Shown piece after piece: positions 49,329 through 62,122 of a DNA stretch of 64,000 nucleotides; position 1 is the first letter of the stretch; the number at the start of each line of letters is the position of its first letter. Below the pieces are notes generated by a model. It was not told where the DNA came from. It made no database searches and was given only the letters and a program-made list of their open reading frames with translations. Both the position numbers and the translations under genes were made by a program. This DNA comes from Serpula lacrymans var. lacrymans S7.9 (taxonomy: Eukaryota; Basidiomycota; Agaricomycetes; Boletales; Serpulaceae): NCBI RefSeq assembly GCF_000218685.1, contig NW_006763299.1:1318031-1382030 (forward strand). Reading direction: 5' to 3'.

Positions 49329-52300
49329 CTAATGTCTTCGCACAACAGCTATCTGGAAATCCCATCCCCCCACTATGTACTTCACCTCCAGCAGCCGTCT
49401 GATCTCCCTCCACCCTGCACCTGCCTCCTCCGCCTCCTTGATGTCAGTCGCCACATATATGAAGTCTGCTGGTGAGAGCAGCGACCGAAGCAGCGAACCA
49501 ATTAAGAATGCAATTAAAGCTATTATTATAACCGTGGACAGCGGATATGATGTTGACACTGCTGAACGGACTCCCGATAATGAAACAGACGGTGCTGGTT
49601 GATCAGCATCGCCCAGTGGCTCAGGTAATTTTGCACTATTTCCAGATAACGAACTGCCACTAGGAGTAGACACCACGCTCGAAGGTGCCACTGCAACCAC
49701 AGTAGCCACAGTCGCGCTTGCCCACGGAGCCGAAGAGGCGAGACGAGATAGCGGATAAGAGTTCAGGAAGCTGAGAAATCTACCGGTCGATGTAGCAGCA
49801 ACTTGGCTTTGCGTAACACTTTTATCTGGCACCTGCTATGTAGCGGGTTAGCACCAACACCAATTTAGAAACCAGATCATCACTCACTTGTATAGCTGAT
49901 TCGTCTGGCTCGTCCGTTCGGTGAACTTTGCCTTCATCTTCATTCACATCTTCACCATCAGTGGACGGCAACGAGATAACCACAGGATTAAGGAGGTGGT
50001 CAGCGATAGCAATAGGGGCCTTGAGATCATCTGGCAACGTCTCTCCTTCTTCCGACGTCCTGCTCACCTGTCAGTACAAGCCGGTAACAAAAAGGTAACT
50101 CATCTGACCTAAAAAGAAGAGACATCTTAGAAACCCGGTCATCTTGAAGCTCATCTCGGCCCAGACTAGTTAATGACTCCTTTTCTGTCGCCACTGCAAC
50201 GTCACCTCCATCAATTTTTACGATTTTATTCCGCTTAGCAACGGACGCCGCTGGCTTAACTTCAACTTCTACAATAACTCCTTTATCCTGTAGGTCAAGC
50301 AGCCATTGGGGCTTCGGGGGTGCGCTGTGCGTCTTCTCGGTGAGAGGATCCTGAACAGTCGATATCTGATATTGTGCTGTGGGTAGCGTCAACCTCAGGA
50401 GGTGTCGAGGCGGCCGGTCGGCATTCAGGCCCGAGGAATGCAGGGGAGAAGACGGGACGGTGTATACAGCGTATGCAATGGGGAGTACCTGACTAGTCTG
50501 CGCGGGATCTTCGGGTACCTGGAGCGGAATGTACTTGGCGTTGTCTCGATTGCGAGAGCGTATCTGGACATCGTAGCCTTCCGGGTATAACTTGGAATCG
50601 ACGACATATTCAGCTACTAGCAGATCGCCAGAGTATTTAACCTCCCCTTTGATTGTGAATGCGGACGAGGTCGACGACCTGAGCCTGTCATTAGAGTGTG
50701 ACTGCACGGAAGCAGACGAAGAGCTACGATCTCTCGTAGGAGACGACACCGAGTTAAATGGGGGCAAGATTCCAGCGTTATTACTAGAGCGAACATCTGG
50801 TGAAAGTGGATTGAGAGCTATCTTGGCTGGCTTAGGAGTAATTTCTTCTGGTTTGTATGTCGAACGTGGATGGGAAGGTAAAGTGAGCAGAAGAGAACCG
50901 GAATACACTCGTGCTGCGGGATCAAAGTTTGAAGAAATCAACGTTCGATTTTCATCGCGGGAGAGTAGTTTCCACGAAAAACTTGAAGGCGCTTCTTCGT
51001 TCTTCTTGTCAGCGAGAACAAGTGCGCTAGTAGGAAGTCGAATCGTAGGCAAAGGCGCCATGTTTTTGACGTACGTCTCAACGGCAAGGACAGCCCTCGG
51101 CAAGGAGCTATTTATCAACGAGTTGACAGCGGTAGGAATGGAACCTGCGTAATCAACCGCGACAATTCTAGTGCATCTCGTCGACGGAATAGCAAAGTTC
51201 TCCGTAGTGTACGGGTCCAAAGTCTCCAGCATCCAGCCATCAACAAACATACGCCCAATCGGAAGAGCATATGGATTATACTTCTCTGGCGAGAAGGAAG
51301 CAACAGATTCGGGATTGAACGATGCTGAAACACAGAATATGACGTTGCGGGTGTCTTGAGGCAAGTCACCCTCACTAGCATCTGTGTCGGACTGGGCTGA
51401 AGGCAATCGTGCGCGAGCCATGACCGAAGACAGATAAAACCCTCGATCGCGAAATGGAAAATTGCTCTTGGAGACTACGAATGCCGTATGAGACTTTGCA
51501 CCAAAATTCTCCAAGACAGTTGCCGAGTCAAACCGGTCGTCCCACTGCTTTCTGCAATCGTAACTCGTCACAACTGACGCTACTTCCTCCGCTGCTACAC
51601 CTTCAATTACTTTCTCTCCCTTGTGGATAGGAATGGTGGGAGACATCTCGCTCGATAGCTTGCGATGTACAGATAACCCCTTGTCGCTAACTAGAGTCCA
51701 GCCTTCAGACGTGGATTGAGTGTGCATATCACGAATCCAAGACAAAGCTTCCAGTACGTGTTGCATAGGAGGCTTGGACGATGAAGGAGTGGCATCATCG
51801 CCTGTAGCCATAGAAGGCGATATAGCAGCAACCGCCTGCTGCGTAGTCATGGTTGCTTGCTCCATAGCAGTAGTAAAAAAATTCGACAAGGGACTTGAAA
51901 ATCTAGGCGCTGCGGGCCAAAGGGACGATACCGCAACCTCAGTGCTTGCAGTGTCAGGATTTGGCGAACTAGCCACGTTTGTGCCATCTGCATCCCATTC
52001 TTCCCTTCGCCTTCTGATCACGCTCATCACAGGAGGTTGATCAAGGGGTATTCGGGGCGGCTTGATTCGCTTCCTTTTACTCAATGCCTTAATCTCCTGT
52101 TCTGGGAGTTCCTCGACGTCAACTGTCACTCTGGCCCCATTTACCATAACTGTTCCTTTGTCCTTGCTTGAAGTTATGGGTCCCCTTCGCACGATTGCCA
52201 ATAGACGTTCGTCATGCGTGAATAAAGCGTCATGGCCCAGCGTAAGCCAAAGGCCCCCACCACCTGCAGAAAGTCGGTGCCGACGAAGGCAAGAAATATT

Positions 52301-54896
52301 TTGAGGAGGGGGGTCAATGACAATATCCAACGAAGACGCCCACGTATCAATATCGCATCTCAATTCGCATTCAATGGTAGGGGTGGATCCGGATATGGAA
52401 CTATCTCCAATAGTATCTTCAGCCGCGGTTGGGGAGGTCATTCTTCGCCCCTCAGAGCCCTCGTACTCGATACGGAATGTTCCACGCTCATGATCATATC
52501 GGACATCGTTGGTTCTAGCCCCGCTGAGTCTCGTTACGACAGGTGGACCTCCACATTTGATGGTAAACTCTCCGACTCCAGCTACTGCGTTTATCATTTG
52601 TTGAGGTATCGAGGCCTTATTGGACCATCCTTTAGGGTCAGACTGCTCCAATAGAGTGAGTTGCGTCGTATTCGGAGACAAAGCTTCTATCGCCCATCCT
52701 TGCAAATCAACTTGGGTTCGGATCACGTTTGGCTCAGCTGGAGGAATGTTGGGGAACAGATGTAGCTCGTCAGCTGAGAACGAGAATACGTGGATAGTTG
52801 TGGGGGACTTGTAGACCGTTTTGAGGAGTACTGCATCTCTGCCACTAGATAGCTGGCTGTCAGACCTAAAGAAAGGGAAGAATGATATTGAAACTTACTT
52901 AACAGGCCACGCAGGTTTGGTTTTGAAATGCCATAGCTCGGTTAGTTCGTTCACATCCTCTAACAACACAGCATCTTCATGTTGCTTGTCAAAGTATACC
53001 CGAGCACCTGGAGAAGCCAAAGCACCGTATAAATCCCACAGTCCAAGTCCCACAAACGTTGCTTCAGCTCGATATACAACCAAAGTAGGGTCGATCGAAT
53101 CCAGTTGAGTGATAGAAACCCCTCGAGCTTCGGTAGCTATGACCAAAAGAACAGATAAGCTCTGTCATATAACCATACTACAAGAGTTTAAGAGCAGAGA
53201 CTTACTTCTTTTCCATTTCGCTTCCGGTTCCTGCATTAGGGAAGAAAAGTATATATAACTCCTCTTCACGCGCGAGAATATAGACTTGTCCGCAGCAGCA
53301 GAACGTTCAGTAAGTGTACGAAGGAGAGGAGGCCTTGCTGGCGCAGATTTAGATGCCGTGGACGTAGTACTATTTGCAGAACTGATTGAGGAAGAAGACT
53401 GCAAGCTGAGATCGGCAATGCTCGTGACATCTTGCAAAATCTGTTGAGGGACGATGAACGAAGAAGGATCACGTTCCTCAATGCGTTGAATACTCTGAGG
53501 TAGACCGTTTAGGCGGATTCCGCTAGACGGCCCAGAAAGCTCGAGGACCACCTTCACTTTGAGTATCGAGTTTTCGTCTGGAAGTGAAGCATGCGATATT
53601 CGAAAGACAGCAAAATCAAGAGATTTGATAGCTGATGGTGAAGAGGGCGGAGAAGAGAACTTTCGAGTAGCACTGGTAGTCCAAGGAAGCTGCTCAAGTT
53701 TTTCTGAAGATGCTCTCGTCGACACCTGAACATCCCAGCCTTCCACAGACGGTAGAGCATATTCAATCGATCGAGTTAGTTGCCTGCGCTCCCGAACTGA
53801 ACCTACATCTAAACCTTGAGCGTTCTCAGTGGATTGGGATAAGTGATCCTCGTCTTCGGGATGAATGGCATATTCGACAGTGAGAGCCTCACGATCAAGC
53901 TGAAAGCGGATGCGCTCGATACTAACACCATAACCATAACTCATCAACGTTGGCACACGCGTTCCTCTCTTCTTCACAGCCTTGTACAAGCCTACCATCA
54001 TTGTGCATAGTTGCTGACAGATGGTGGACGAAGAGCCGAAATTCCATATTGCGCGAAGGTCATGCTGCCAGAAACAAGTTATGCGCATCCTAGCGCTACC
54101 TGAGAGCTTTCGTTTTAGTTGCTCCGCAGGTTGCATGTTTTGCTGTGGTGGTTGTATATGCTGAACACACCAAGCGAATACTATAGGGGCATTAGTGTCG
54201 AAAACAAGGGTAGAACAAAGCACTGCAGAAGCTGACATTTTACACTCGATCTAACATAAGGTGGCGAGGGCCTTAGATATGCAGGTTCGTCGGGAGACCG
54301 GGGCAAAGACGTCGATATATCAATAATATTAGAGGTGTCGTGGAATAGACGAGATATAGTAACAGCGTCTCGTGGGCTACATTCCAATCAGCATATCGCG
54401 CATAACATGACATAGAGATGCATACTTGGCAGGCCACCCAATCGTATAATTCGTTTTGACAATCCGGGTCGTCTGGTCAATCATCTCTACAAGCTGAGCT
54501 CCTTCAACAGCCGGATCCCAATCCTGCCTTATCTCAGGCGTCATAAAAATTGCCTTCCATGAGTCCAACGAAGCAGAATCATCTACAATCGGAACTTCAA
54601 GAATAGCCCTATAAACATAATCCCCTAGTTTGCTGGGCTTCCGGTGGACCACTACATCTGCTAGCTCAGGAGCTGCGGAAGCCCTTGACTTGCCTTTACC
54701 AGAGGGCGCACTAGTGTCACCAGATAAAGAGACGTGCTTCCATTCAGACGAAGAGCAAGAGGTTAGAAGCTGTCGAAATTGTGCTTCTGCGTCGTTCAAA
54801 GCATCATACCATGATTGACGGAGGCTGTTAGCACAAATCAGTACTAGAATGTCACATACAGCGCCTAAATGAAGCATACCGTGTACCATCGGACAT
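49329..54896 (-). CDS. Large membrane-anchored protein with three START-type domains
   Basis: The start at 54896 (MSDGTR) joins, through an intron with donor GTATGC, QSWYDALNDAEAQFRQLL. The first START domain spans about 54830-54250: SWKAIFMTPEIRQDWDPAVE, TNYTIGWPANPRDAVTISR and SLPRSPDEPAYLRP, typical lipid-binding START blocks. The next exon (to 53165) holds WCVQHIQPPQQ and a linker. A second START-like domain lies at about 53130-52560 (WDLYGALASPGARVYFDKQH, ELWHFKTKPAWPV, QVDLQGWAIEAL). The third is at about 51720-51030 (GWTLVSDKGLSVHRK, YDCRKQWDDRFD, FPFRDRGFYLSSVMARA, RMFVDGWMLETLDPY). Near the C-terminus is one membrane segment (STVIIIALIAFLIGSLLRSL, about 49480-49540) followed by a short tail ending IAVVRRH. 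The 899-codon exon (50027-52726) is unusually long for this window. The layout suggests a lipid-transfer or membrane-contact protein; ligand unknown. Confidence 0.82.
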
Positions 54897-55185
54897 CACG
54901 AGTCAATGAATGTTATAGTTCGAGAAATAAGAGGAAAACGCTGCACCGAATGTTCACGGCGGAACGACACGGTCGACACGTTCGCTGCAGAGCGTGGAAA
55001 GGCTGTGGATTTCATTTTAGGAGGCCACGTGGCCGCACGCGTTGTAGACGGAAGAGGAATTATCTGGATGACCTTTCACTCGATACCTTCAGACTAAGCC
55101 CACGATAAAATTATAACTTATCTCATACACTATACCCAAATCTCCAATCTTACAGCCCAGCATATCAAGGCTGATATCACAGGGA
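54897..55185. promoter_or_regulatory. Divergent promoter START protein / pyridoxal kinase with GGCCACGTGGCC
   Basis: These 289 bases separate two divergent starts. A 12-base perfect palindrome GGCCACGTGGCC lies at 55023-55034, with CACGTG at its core (55026-55031). Confidence 0.5.
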
Positions 55186-56650
55186 ATGAACGGCTCAGCC
55201 AACAACCATGTGTGAGTGCACCTTCTTCACCACTCATTCCAAGTCCGAATTTATACCTCAACCAACCTTCTGGCAGCGACTTCACAACGGTGAAAAATTC
55301 TCGAATCCTCAGTATTCAATCGCACGTCGCTTTTGGCTATGTCGGAGGTAAGGCAGCCGTCTTTCCTCTACAGTGCTTGGGCTATGATGTCGATGTACGG
55401 TGCGCTCTTACCCATCGCTCGCCCTCAGCGTGCTCAACCGGGCTGCTCTAGGCGGTAAACACCGTAAACTTCTCAAACCATGCTGGTCCGTATCCCATCT
55501 CCCTCTCGCGTCTACCTCATACCAACATGGCTCTTAGGCTATGGTCGTTTCGGAGGCTCTAAAACAACCGCCGATGAGCTTTCTGCCATGTTTGAGAGCA
55601 TGGAACAGAACGGCTTACTTCTTCCCAGTCGACTGCTCACAGGTACGCAAACAAAGAAATAAACCGCTCGTGATCCTCACAATTGACTTGTTCTCAAGGT
55701 TACATCCCAGAGGCCAAGGCCTTGACCGCCGTCTCAGAGCTCGCAACCAAACTAAAGCGCGACAGTCCTGATATCATATACTTACTCGATCGTTCGTTCT
55801 TTCTCCCTCTCAAACACCTGGCTTCCCTTTTACCGACTTATCCCCTTGGTATACAGCCGTTATTGGCGACTCGGGACGGATGTACGTCTCCTCAGATGTC
55901 GTCCCCGTATACCGATCCATGCTCCCCCTAGCATCCGTCATCACTCCCAACTGGTTCGAAGTCGAGTAAATCTCTCATATCCTCCTAGTCCTCACCCCAG
56001 TCCACTGACGCACATACCACCCATCACACAGAGTGCTAACAGGCGTTGAACTTCATGACCTACCCTCGCTTCAACGCGCCCTACGCATTCTCCACCAAGA
56101 CTACCACGTCCCACACGTCGTCATCAGCTCTATACCACTCAAACAGTGGCTACTCGATGTTCTCCCACCTAACATTAAACCCTCGCCCAGCGCAACCGAG
56201 GACTCAGAGTTCCTGCTTTGCATCTCTTCTTCGGCGGATGGCAACGGTTCTCAAAACCTGTCCACCGTTCACGCCCGATCGGTACCCCTCATACCAGGTT
56301 ATTTCTCAGGAGTGGGCGACCTTTTCTCCGCCCTACTCCTCGGTCACTTCCACCCCAAACAAGATCCTCCAAGCCCACACGACACGACCCTATCCTACGC
56401 AGCATCATCGGCACTCACCAAAACACATAGCATCCTCCAGATCACTCACGAGTATGCACTTCTGCTCCCTGAAGACGAACGTACGCCGACAGATGAAGAA
56501 AAGGACAAGGCTGAGCCGGTCCGCAAGTTCAGGCGCATGCGAGGACGCGAATTAAGACTCATACAGGGACAGGACATCCTTCGCAGTACTGCAATAGACG
56601 AACTGAAGCAAATGAAGCCATGGGTGGATTTCTGGTCAACGACGGCGTGA
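55186..56650 (+). CDS. BUD16: Pyridoxal kinase (BUD16 type)
   Basis: Ribokinase-fold enzyme that phosphorylates pyridoxal, pyridoxine and pyridoxamine in vitamin B6 salvage. The chosen start ([10 protein letters not shown]) uses a first intron beginning at 55212 and rejoins at [20 protein letters not shown]. Family blocks follow: [36 protein letters not shown], then [28 protein letters not shown] (joined over an intron) and [15 protein letters not shown]. The catalytic segment [20 protein letters not shown] contains the GVGD aspartate. The last exon is long and ends [14 protein letters not shown]. Residue blocks are complete and the gene should be functional. Reading from a GTG at 55212 is unnecessary because the intron-spanning ATG gives a better N-terminus. 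Confidence 0.92.
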
Positions 56651-57445
56651 AGAGCACATCAGTCCAAGTATATTTACAAGTTAGAAGGGTAATGGAAGAA
56701 TGTAAACTCAATACTTATCCAATACTAAATACAACGACTTCAAGATATCACTGTCAGTTGATGAAGCTCGGACAGGCTTCCAAAACATGACAGGACTGCC
56801 AACTCGGACATAATATCCGAACAGTCACTTTCATTTCAGCCCAAGCACTGACAAATAAAAAGAATAGATATCGCTATATCAATGCGAAATAAATATAAGA
56901 ATGAAAAATGTCTTCTAGTCTGCAATAAACTCTTATGCAAAGAAGAAAGGAAAAACCAAACCCGCCAATTGCAGAGCGCAGAAATTCGAGATTAAATGTT
57001 ATAAAGATGTCGACGCATGTGGGTAAGAGTGAAGAAAAGAGAACAAGACAAGTATGTCGAGGTCAAAGTACCGTAATAAGGATACAGGCGTCGCGAAAAA
57101 AAAGGCGGGGGTAAAACCTAGGATAACAGCGTGAAAAGGATATAGACGAGGTGAGGCTCGTTAACCGGTGAGTAACAGCACATTCAAATGGATGAATGAC
57201 TCTACATATAGAGGAGGGAAAAAATCCAACCAAAAACAACACAGAAAAATGACAACGTGAGATATAGCACGGTACGAAAAGACCAGCCCAAATACCGAAA
57301 TCAAATCGAACCACGGGCAGGCCAGCATGCACATACGAAAAAAGAAGTCAAAAGTCACAGAAATAATACAGCAAGTACTGAATCAGAAAAGATACAAGTT
57401 ATTCAAGACTTGCTTGTTTGACTGAATGCGATATGACGAGGACTT
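56651..57445. other. Convergent intergenic spacer, AT-rich
   Basis: This spacer of 795 bases lies between two facing stop codons. It is rich in A and T with no gene, repeat or RNA that I can support. Confidence 0.4.
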
Positions 57446-59044
57446 CTACTCAAAGCCTGCATATGCATCTCCTGGTTCATATACAGTGTACATGGTATCA
57501 GGTCGCTTCTTCTCGTCGAAAGTGTCATCGGAAGTAGAGTGCTCCGCGGCTGTAGGCTCATGAACAGCCGATGCGTGCTGGTCAGAAGTGGTCATGTGCA
57601 CGGGAGATGGAGCACGGGGACTGGCAGGCGATGCAGCAGAATCGTGGAAAGGAGAACTATCATACGGACTGGGAAGAGGTTTGTCGGACTGATCATGTGC
57701 ATATCCACGAGCGGCTTCCTCCGAGATACCATTGAGACTGTTGCTGGCCAGACGGCGTGTGATATCAGCATACTGTGCAGCCTGGAAAGGCGTGACGCTG
57801 GAACGGTTCAAGTCCACATAATGCGCATTCGGATCGGCGACCACTCCGTAAGGTGCATTCATCATCGAGTCTTGGCGGTTAAGATAGGTAGGGTTAGATG
57901 GCTGCCTGTTTAATTGACCGTGCTGGTTGTAAGCGGAGTCGTATTGTGCAACAGATGTTGGAGAGCCAAGGGGCGATTGACCGTAAGCGCCGAAAGGTTG
58001 GTGCGAAGCTGGAGGAGGGGACCGTATCTGGGGTACGAGCTCACCGGGACCAAACGAGTGTTGACCGTAAACATCATAGCCGCCGCCGCCGTAGGGCGGT
58101 TGTCCATAACCCTGTTGTGCGGCAAGGGCGGGAGATGCATTTGTAAGTTTGCGTTCGATCATGGTCGGAGGACGAGGGTTGTAAGAGACGGGAGGAGGGG
58201 GAGGAGGGTCGTCCACGAGAATGGCAGATTGACGCCTGAAAGCATCAGGATTGAAGATGTCTTCATCCTGATCGCGTTTACGGCGTCGACGCTATTGGTT
58301 AAAACAAGTATAAGAAAAAGATATAGGAGGAAGGCAACGATTGACGAACCAAACAGAACATGATCAAGAACCCGAGGATGGCAAGTCCTGCCAAACCACC
58401 TGCGATTCCACCCACGACTGCACCAGTGTTAACGGAATCGGAGCTAGGAGTGGAAGTGGGGGTACTAGCGGATGAAGACGTGGGTAAGACTATACCAGTT
58501 GCTGTTGGCGCTAGATCAGGAGAAGTAGGAAGGGTGGGCTATGGGACTGCGTCAACAGTATATGAGTGAGATAAAGAATATGCACATACAGTTGACGGGG
58601 GGAGAGCCGTTGTAGAGGAGACGACAGGGGAAGAGGTGGTGATGGGGGTGGTAGAAGTGGTAGGAACCAAAGTAGACGTAGGGGTGGTGGACGTCGCTGG
58701 TTTAGATGTTGAAGTCGAAGTAGTCTTAGGCACGGAAGATGAAGTGGTAGATGTTTTTGCAGGCGGCGGGGGGGAGGTAGACTTTGCAGAAGTCGTCGGC
58801 TTTGCGGGAGTAGGCGTGGACTTTGCAGCTGAGATCACAAATCACAAAGTTGAGTTGATGATCAGGGCTGTGAATAGAAGAAAAGCTTACAATCAGTTGT
58901 TTTGGGATCTGAGGAAGTTTCAGCCGGACTCGCTGATGGAGTTGGGAAGATTGCAGTTGGACTGAATCGGGGAAGCAGCTGACTTGCCCCAGACTTGAGA
59001 TTGCGGTGAAGGATGCGCCTGTTGACATTGTTATGGGCTGACAT
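57446..59044 (-). CDS. Single-pass membrane protein with Ser/Thr/Pro-rich ectodomain
   Basis: The likely start at 59044 (MSAHNNVNRRILHRNLKSG) is followed by a Ser/Thr/Pro-rich, probably O-glycosylated ectodomain (KPTTSAKSTSPPPPAKTSTT and similar, 58540-58830). One membrane segment (GAVVGGIAGGLAGLAILGFL, 58360-58440) is followed by a basic stop-transfer run RRRKRDQDED. The cytoplasmic tail (57446-58300) holds NPDAFRRQSAILVDD, PRPPTMIERK and a Pro/Ser/Tyr-rich end terminating DAYAGFE. The layout recalls cell-surface sensors of fungi such as Mid2/Msb2, but no specific family is assignable. No clear signal peptide follows the chosen ATG; an in-frame ATG at 59164 would begin MLILLLRTRPLFSVLLWR, a possible signal sequence, so the start is uncertain. 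Divergent partner: the gene at 59485. Confidence 0.7.
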
Positions 59045-59484
59045 GATGACTCCTAGCAAGATTTCTGGGATGTTTTCATACAAAAGAGTGAATAAAGAAA
59101 AGAGCGAAAGTCTCCAGAGGAGAACAGAAAACAGAGGCCGTGTTCTAAGCAAAAGGATGAGCACTGAGAAAGAGACGACAGCGAAAAGGACGACAGGCTA
59201 GCTCGGTTACTGTCACTCTGCGTGACATGTCACAGAGTGTCACATCTCGTGATGGCCCTTTTTGCGGGGTTGCCAGTGCCGTCACGTGAGCTTCATTAAG
59301 CCGGGTCGACTGTCCGGTTCCTCGCTATACTTACTCTTACGGACATGTGTCTCTCCGTTAAAAGAGCGCCTGTGTCTTCGAAGAACCTCCTCGTCGTCTT
59401 CGGTAACGCAGAAAGGTATAACCTCCACGAAGCCTCGCTCGCCAGCAGGCCCGTGCGCGCTTTTTTCTCTCAAAGTGCGTCCGC
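59045..59484. promoter_or_regulatory. Divergent promoter of two membrane-protein genes with CACGTG
   Basis: These 440 bases separate the two starts. CACGTG lies at 59283-59288, within GTCACGTGAG. A TGACATGTCACAGAGTGTCACA stretch just upstream contains two TGTCAC units. If the left gene actually starts at 59164, the region shrinks to 320 bases. Confidence 0.45.
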
Positions 59485-60406
59485 ATGCTGTTCTCCTCCC
59501 TCTCCCCCGTATTTCTTGTCCTCCTCGTCCTGAATACATCCATCGCACTCGTCTTTGCCCAGCAGAATGTCACCCTCCAGTCCACCGCCCCCCAGATCGT
59601 CTACAGCCCATCTCTCTGTAGTAACTCCACCACGGGCTCGTGCGTCAGCGCTTGGTGGGTGGACTAGCTTACCTTGTGACCCCAAAATCCTCATACTACA
59701 ACCAATCATGCAGGCAGGTGCTGAATGATATACCTGGCACGTCCGTCGTCTCCACAACTGGTCCAGTCCCTCAAGCGGGTAACATCATCCCTCAGATGTT
59801 TCTGAGCTTCATAGGTACCCCACCCCCTACATATCCAGTTTATCCACCTACTACGTCTCCCACAGGTTCTGCAGCTTATATTTATACCTCCTCACTCTCA
59901 ACCGCAATCATCAATGTGACACTCACAGCCTACCCTTCCGAGGAATTTATCACTCATCAAATCGATTCGTCTATTGACTTGATCATTGTTCTTAACATAC
60001 CAGATACCCAAACTACCACGCTCTCAGCCACTTACATACCTACTACGACCCCTTCACGATTTGACGTTGACTTCATAATGATCACTACGGCCACTAATGC
60101 CAGGTTCGTTCCTTTGTATCACGACATTCAGCGTTCAATCCGATGTTAACTAAATATCCTGTCAATCATATTAGTTCAACGAGTTCCATTTTTCCGTCTA
60201 TATCCTTATCACCATCGAGCTCACCTCCCTCTTTGTCTCCATCATCTACGAGTATAGCAAGTCCTCAAAAGAGCACAAAACAGACAGCTGCAGCAATTGC
60301 TGGAGAGTCGTTAGGAGCGATTCTGGGTTTGATCACAGTGCTGCTAGCGGGCTTTTTAATCTATCGATATCGCCGGAGAAAACAACGTAGTCAAAGATTG
60401 TCATAG
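59485..60406 (+). CDS. Secreted-signal single-pass membrane protein, unknown function
   Basis: The start at 59485 (MLFSSLSPVFLVLLVLNTSI) gives a strong signal peptide ending near VFAQ. The ectodomain (QNVTLQSTAPQIVYSPSLC and later blocks) is Thr/Ser-rich with several possible N-glycosylation sites (NVT, NST) and is cut by short introns at about 59653-59714, 59814-59865 and 60101-60173. A second Ser/Pro-rich stretch (PSISLSPSSSPPSLSPSS) precedes one membrane segment (LGAILGLITVLLAGFLIYRY) and a short basic tail RRRKQRSQRLS. This is a type I cell-surface protein of unknown function. Exon joins in the middle were chosen to keep the frame open, so the exact ectodomain length is tentative. Confidence 0.7.
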
Positions 60407-62122
60407 TTTTGGAATGGACCTGGTAGATCGTCAAATTTGGACTTGGGATACAGCTATACGCTTTGATATATATTGCTGTCGTCATACAACGTAATCTATT
60501 TGCATCCCTTCAGGTATTTTTTCCAACCTCCATCGTGTCTTGCGTGGGCGACTAGCATCTTGTGCCAGTCCCAGCTAGAAGTTGAAGTGCCTGCATCAAC
60601 GCGGATAAGTCTTCAGCAACATATCCATTACAGCAACGTCAGTTGCATACTTATATACTGAGCATAAAGAATGATGCCATCATTTATGATCGCACGAACG
60701 ACCGACACTGTTTGATTTCTCCGTACGTCACCAAGCTCAAGGATGCACCGAAAATCCAACCCCACGCACAGCCAATGGCATATCAACGTAGGAGTGGTGG
60801 GAGTCATTGCGTTCTATCAAATGATGAATTGGGAAGTTCAAATCCCACTCGTCAAAGTGTTTATTGTTCCTTACGCACCACGAATCTCAATGAGGTGGGG
60901 AATTGTAAATGACAGTTCACAACATAATCCCTTTTGAGGCAAAAAGCCTTCATAGTCTTCCTCGTTTACGAATACTAGTGTTAGCTCGTTGAAGCTTTGA
61001 AGCCGGAAATGTTGAATCCATAGACCGTCCGTTGGCAACATGAGATGTGGGTTGCAGAAGTTTATTCACCACTACTTACCTTGAGCTCTACCGGCAGGCT
61101 TTCACTTCTTACAGAGAGCAAAGCGATAACAAACATGAAGGATAAAAAGAACCTGATTTAAGTCTTACAAGTCTTTCCTTCAACAAAACTTGAGCATGAC
61201 ATCCGAAGTAGCCTGAGTGGATCTGAATTTAGACAAGAGAAGGAAAGCGGCTCATGGCGTTCAAAATCGAATATTGTAATTTGAAAGAACGGTTGGCTCG
61301 CAGTATATTGGGAGTGGTACACTAGGGTACGCTCATTATGCAACTCGATGGTACAGCGTCCGAGCCGTGAGAAGATAAATTATGAGACTTGGGGGGCATA
61401 TTCAATTGCAGTTCTTCCTCTGGGTCATACTCGCATGTTCGATTGGCGCCTAGGGCTACAAGTGCTCAAACATCGCCAACTCGAATTGGACCGTAGGCAC
61501 TCACTATGTGCTCTATGGCCCTACCTTGACCATGCGCGATATCAGTCTGTGCATTGCTCAATACACCATCTGAATTCATCTGACTTCGTGAGAATGAGTA
61601 ATGCCAGGAACCTTGTTGAAATCACTAGTACTGATTCAAATACTAGTGCACGTCCAGAATATCACGAGGACCGTTATCTTCTTCTGCTGACGCAGAATAT
61701 TCTTAGATTATACAGCACAGCAAGAATTCCATCTCAGCGAGAAAATATAAAATTCGCTGGGTAGACAAACATGACATCGGTTGAATTAGCGCGGTACAAA
61801 AGTACGTACAAATTTTAAAGCAACAGCCTGATCGATGATTCAGTGATTCAGCTCAACAGTTACCGGGTCCCTCCCCTTTGTAATGCTGATGGCACTGCTG
61901 ATACATATTGATCCTTATCTTTGTAATGCTGACGGCACTGCTGATACGTGTTGATCACTCGTTTGTCCCTTCTCCTTGCCAACGACGGTCGATGATCGAA
62001 AGAGGAGAGAAACTGGTAAAAACTTCCTGTGAATCCATTCGGCAGCGCAGTCTCTGCAGACATATTTAGGATGCCCTCTGGTAGACTTTGGACAAACAGC
62101 AATCGACCCATATTATCTACTC
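60407..62122. other. Gene-poor stretch upstream of the glutathione transferase
   Basis: This 1.7-kb stretch has no recognised gene. A 139-codon open frame at 61348-61764 (plus) lacks family features and is probably chance. The short tandem repeat at 61877-61956 is listed separately. Confidence 0.4.
61877..61956. repeat. Two-copy tandem repeat, 43-base period
   Basis: A 37-base unit beginning TTTGTAATGCTGAYGGCACT occurs at 61877-61913 and again at 61920-61956 with three mismatches. It lies about 165 bases upstream of the glutathione transferase start, so it could be part of the promoter. Confidence 0.85.

Noticed and set aside
61348..61764. 139-codon open frame upstream of the glutathione transferase
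   Set aside because: No conserved blocks, no signal or membrane segment, and no splice support.
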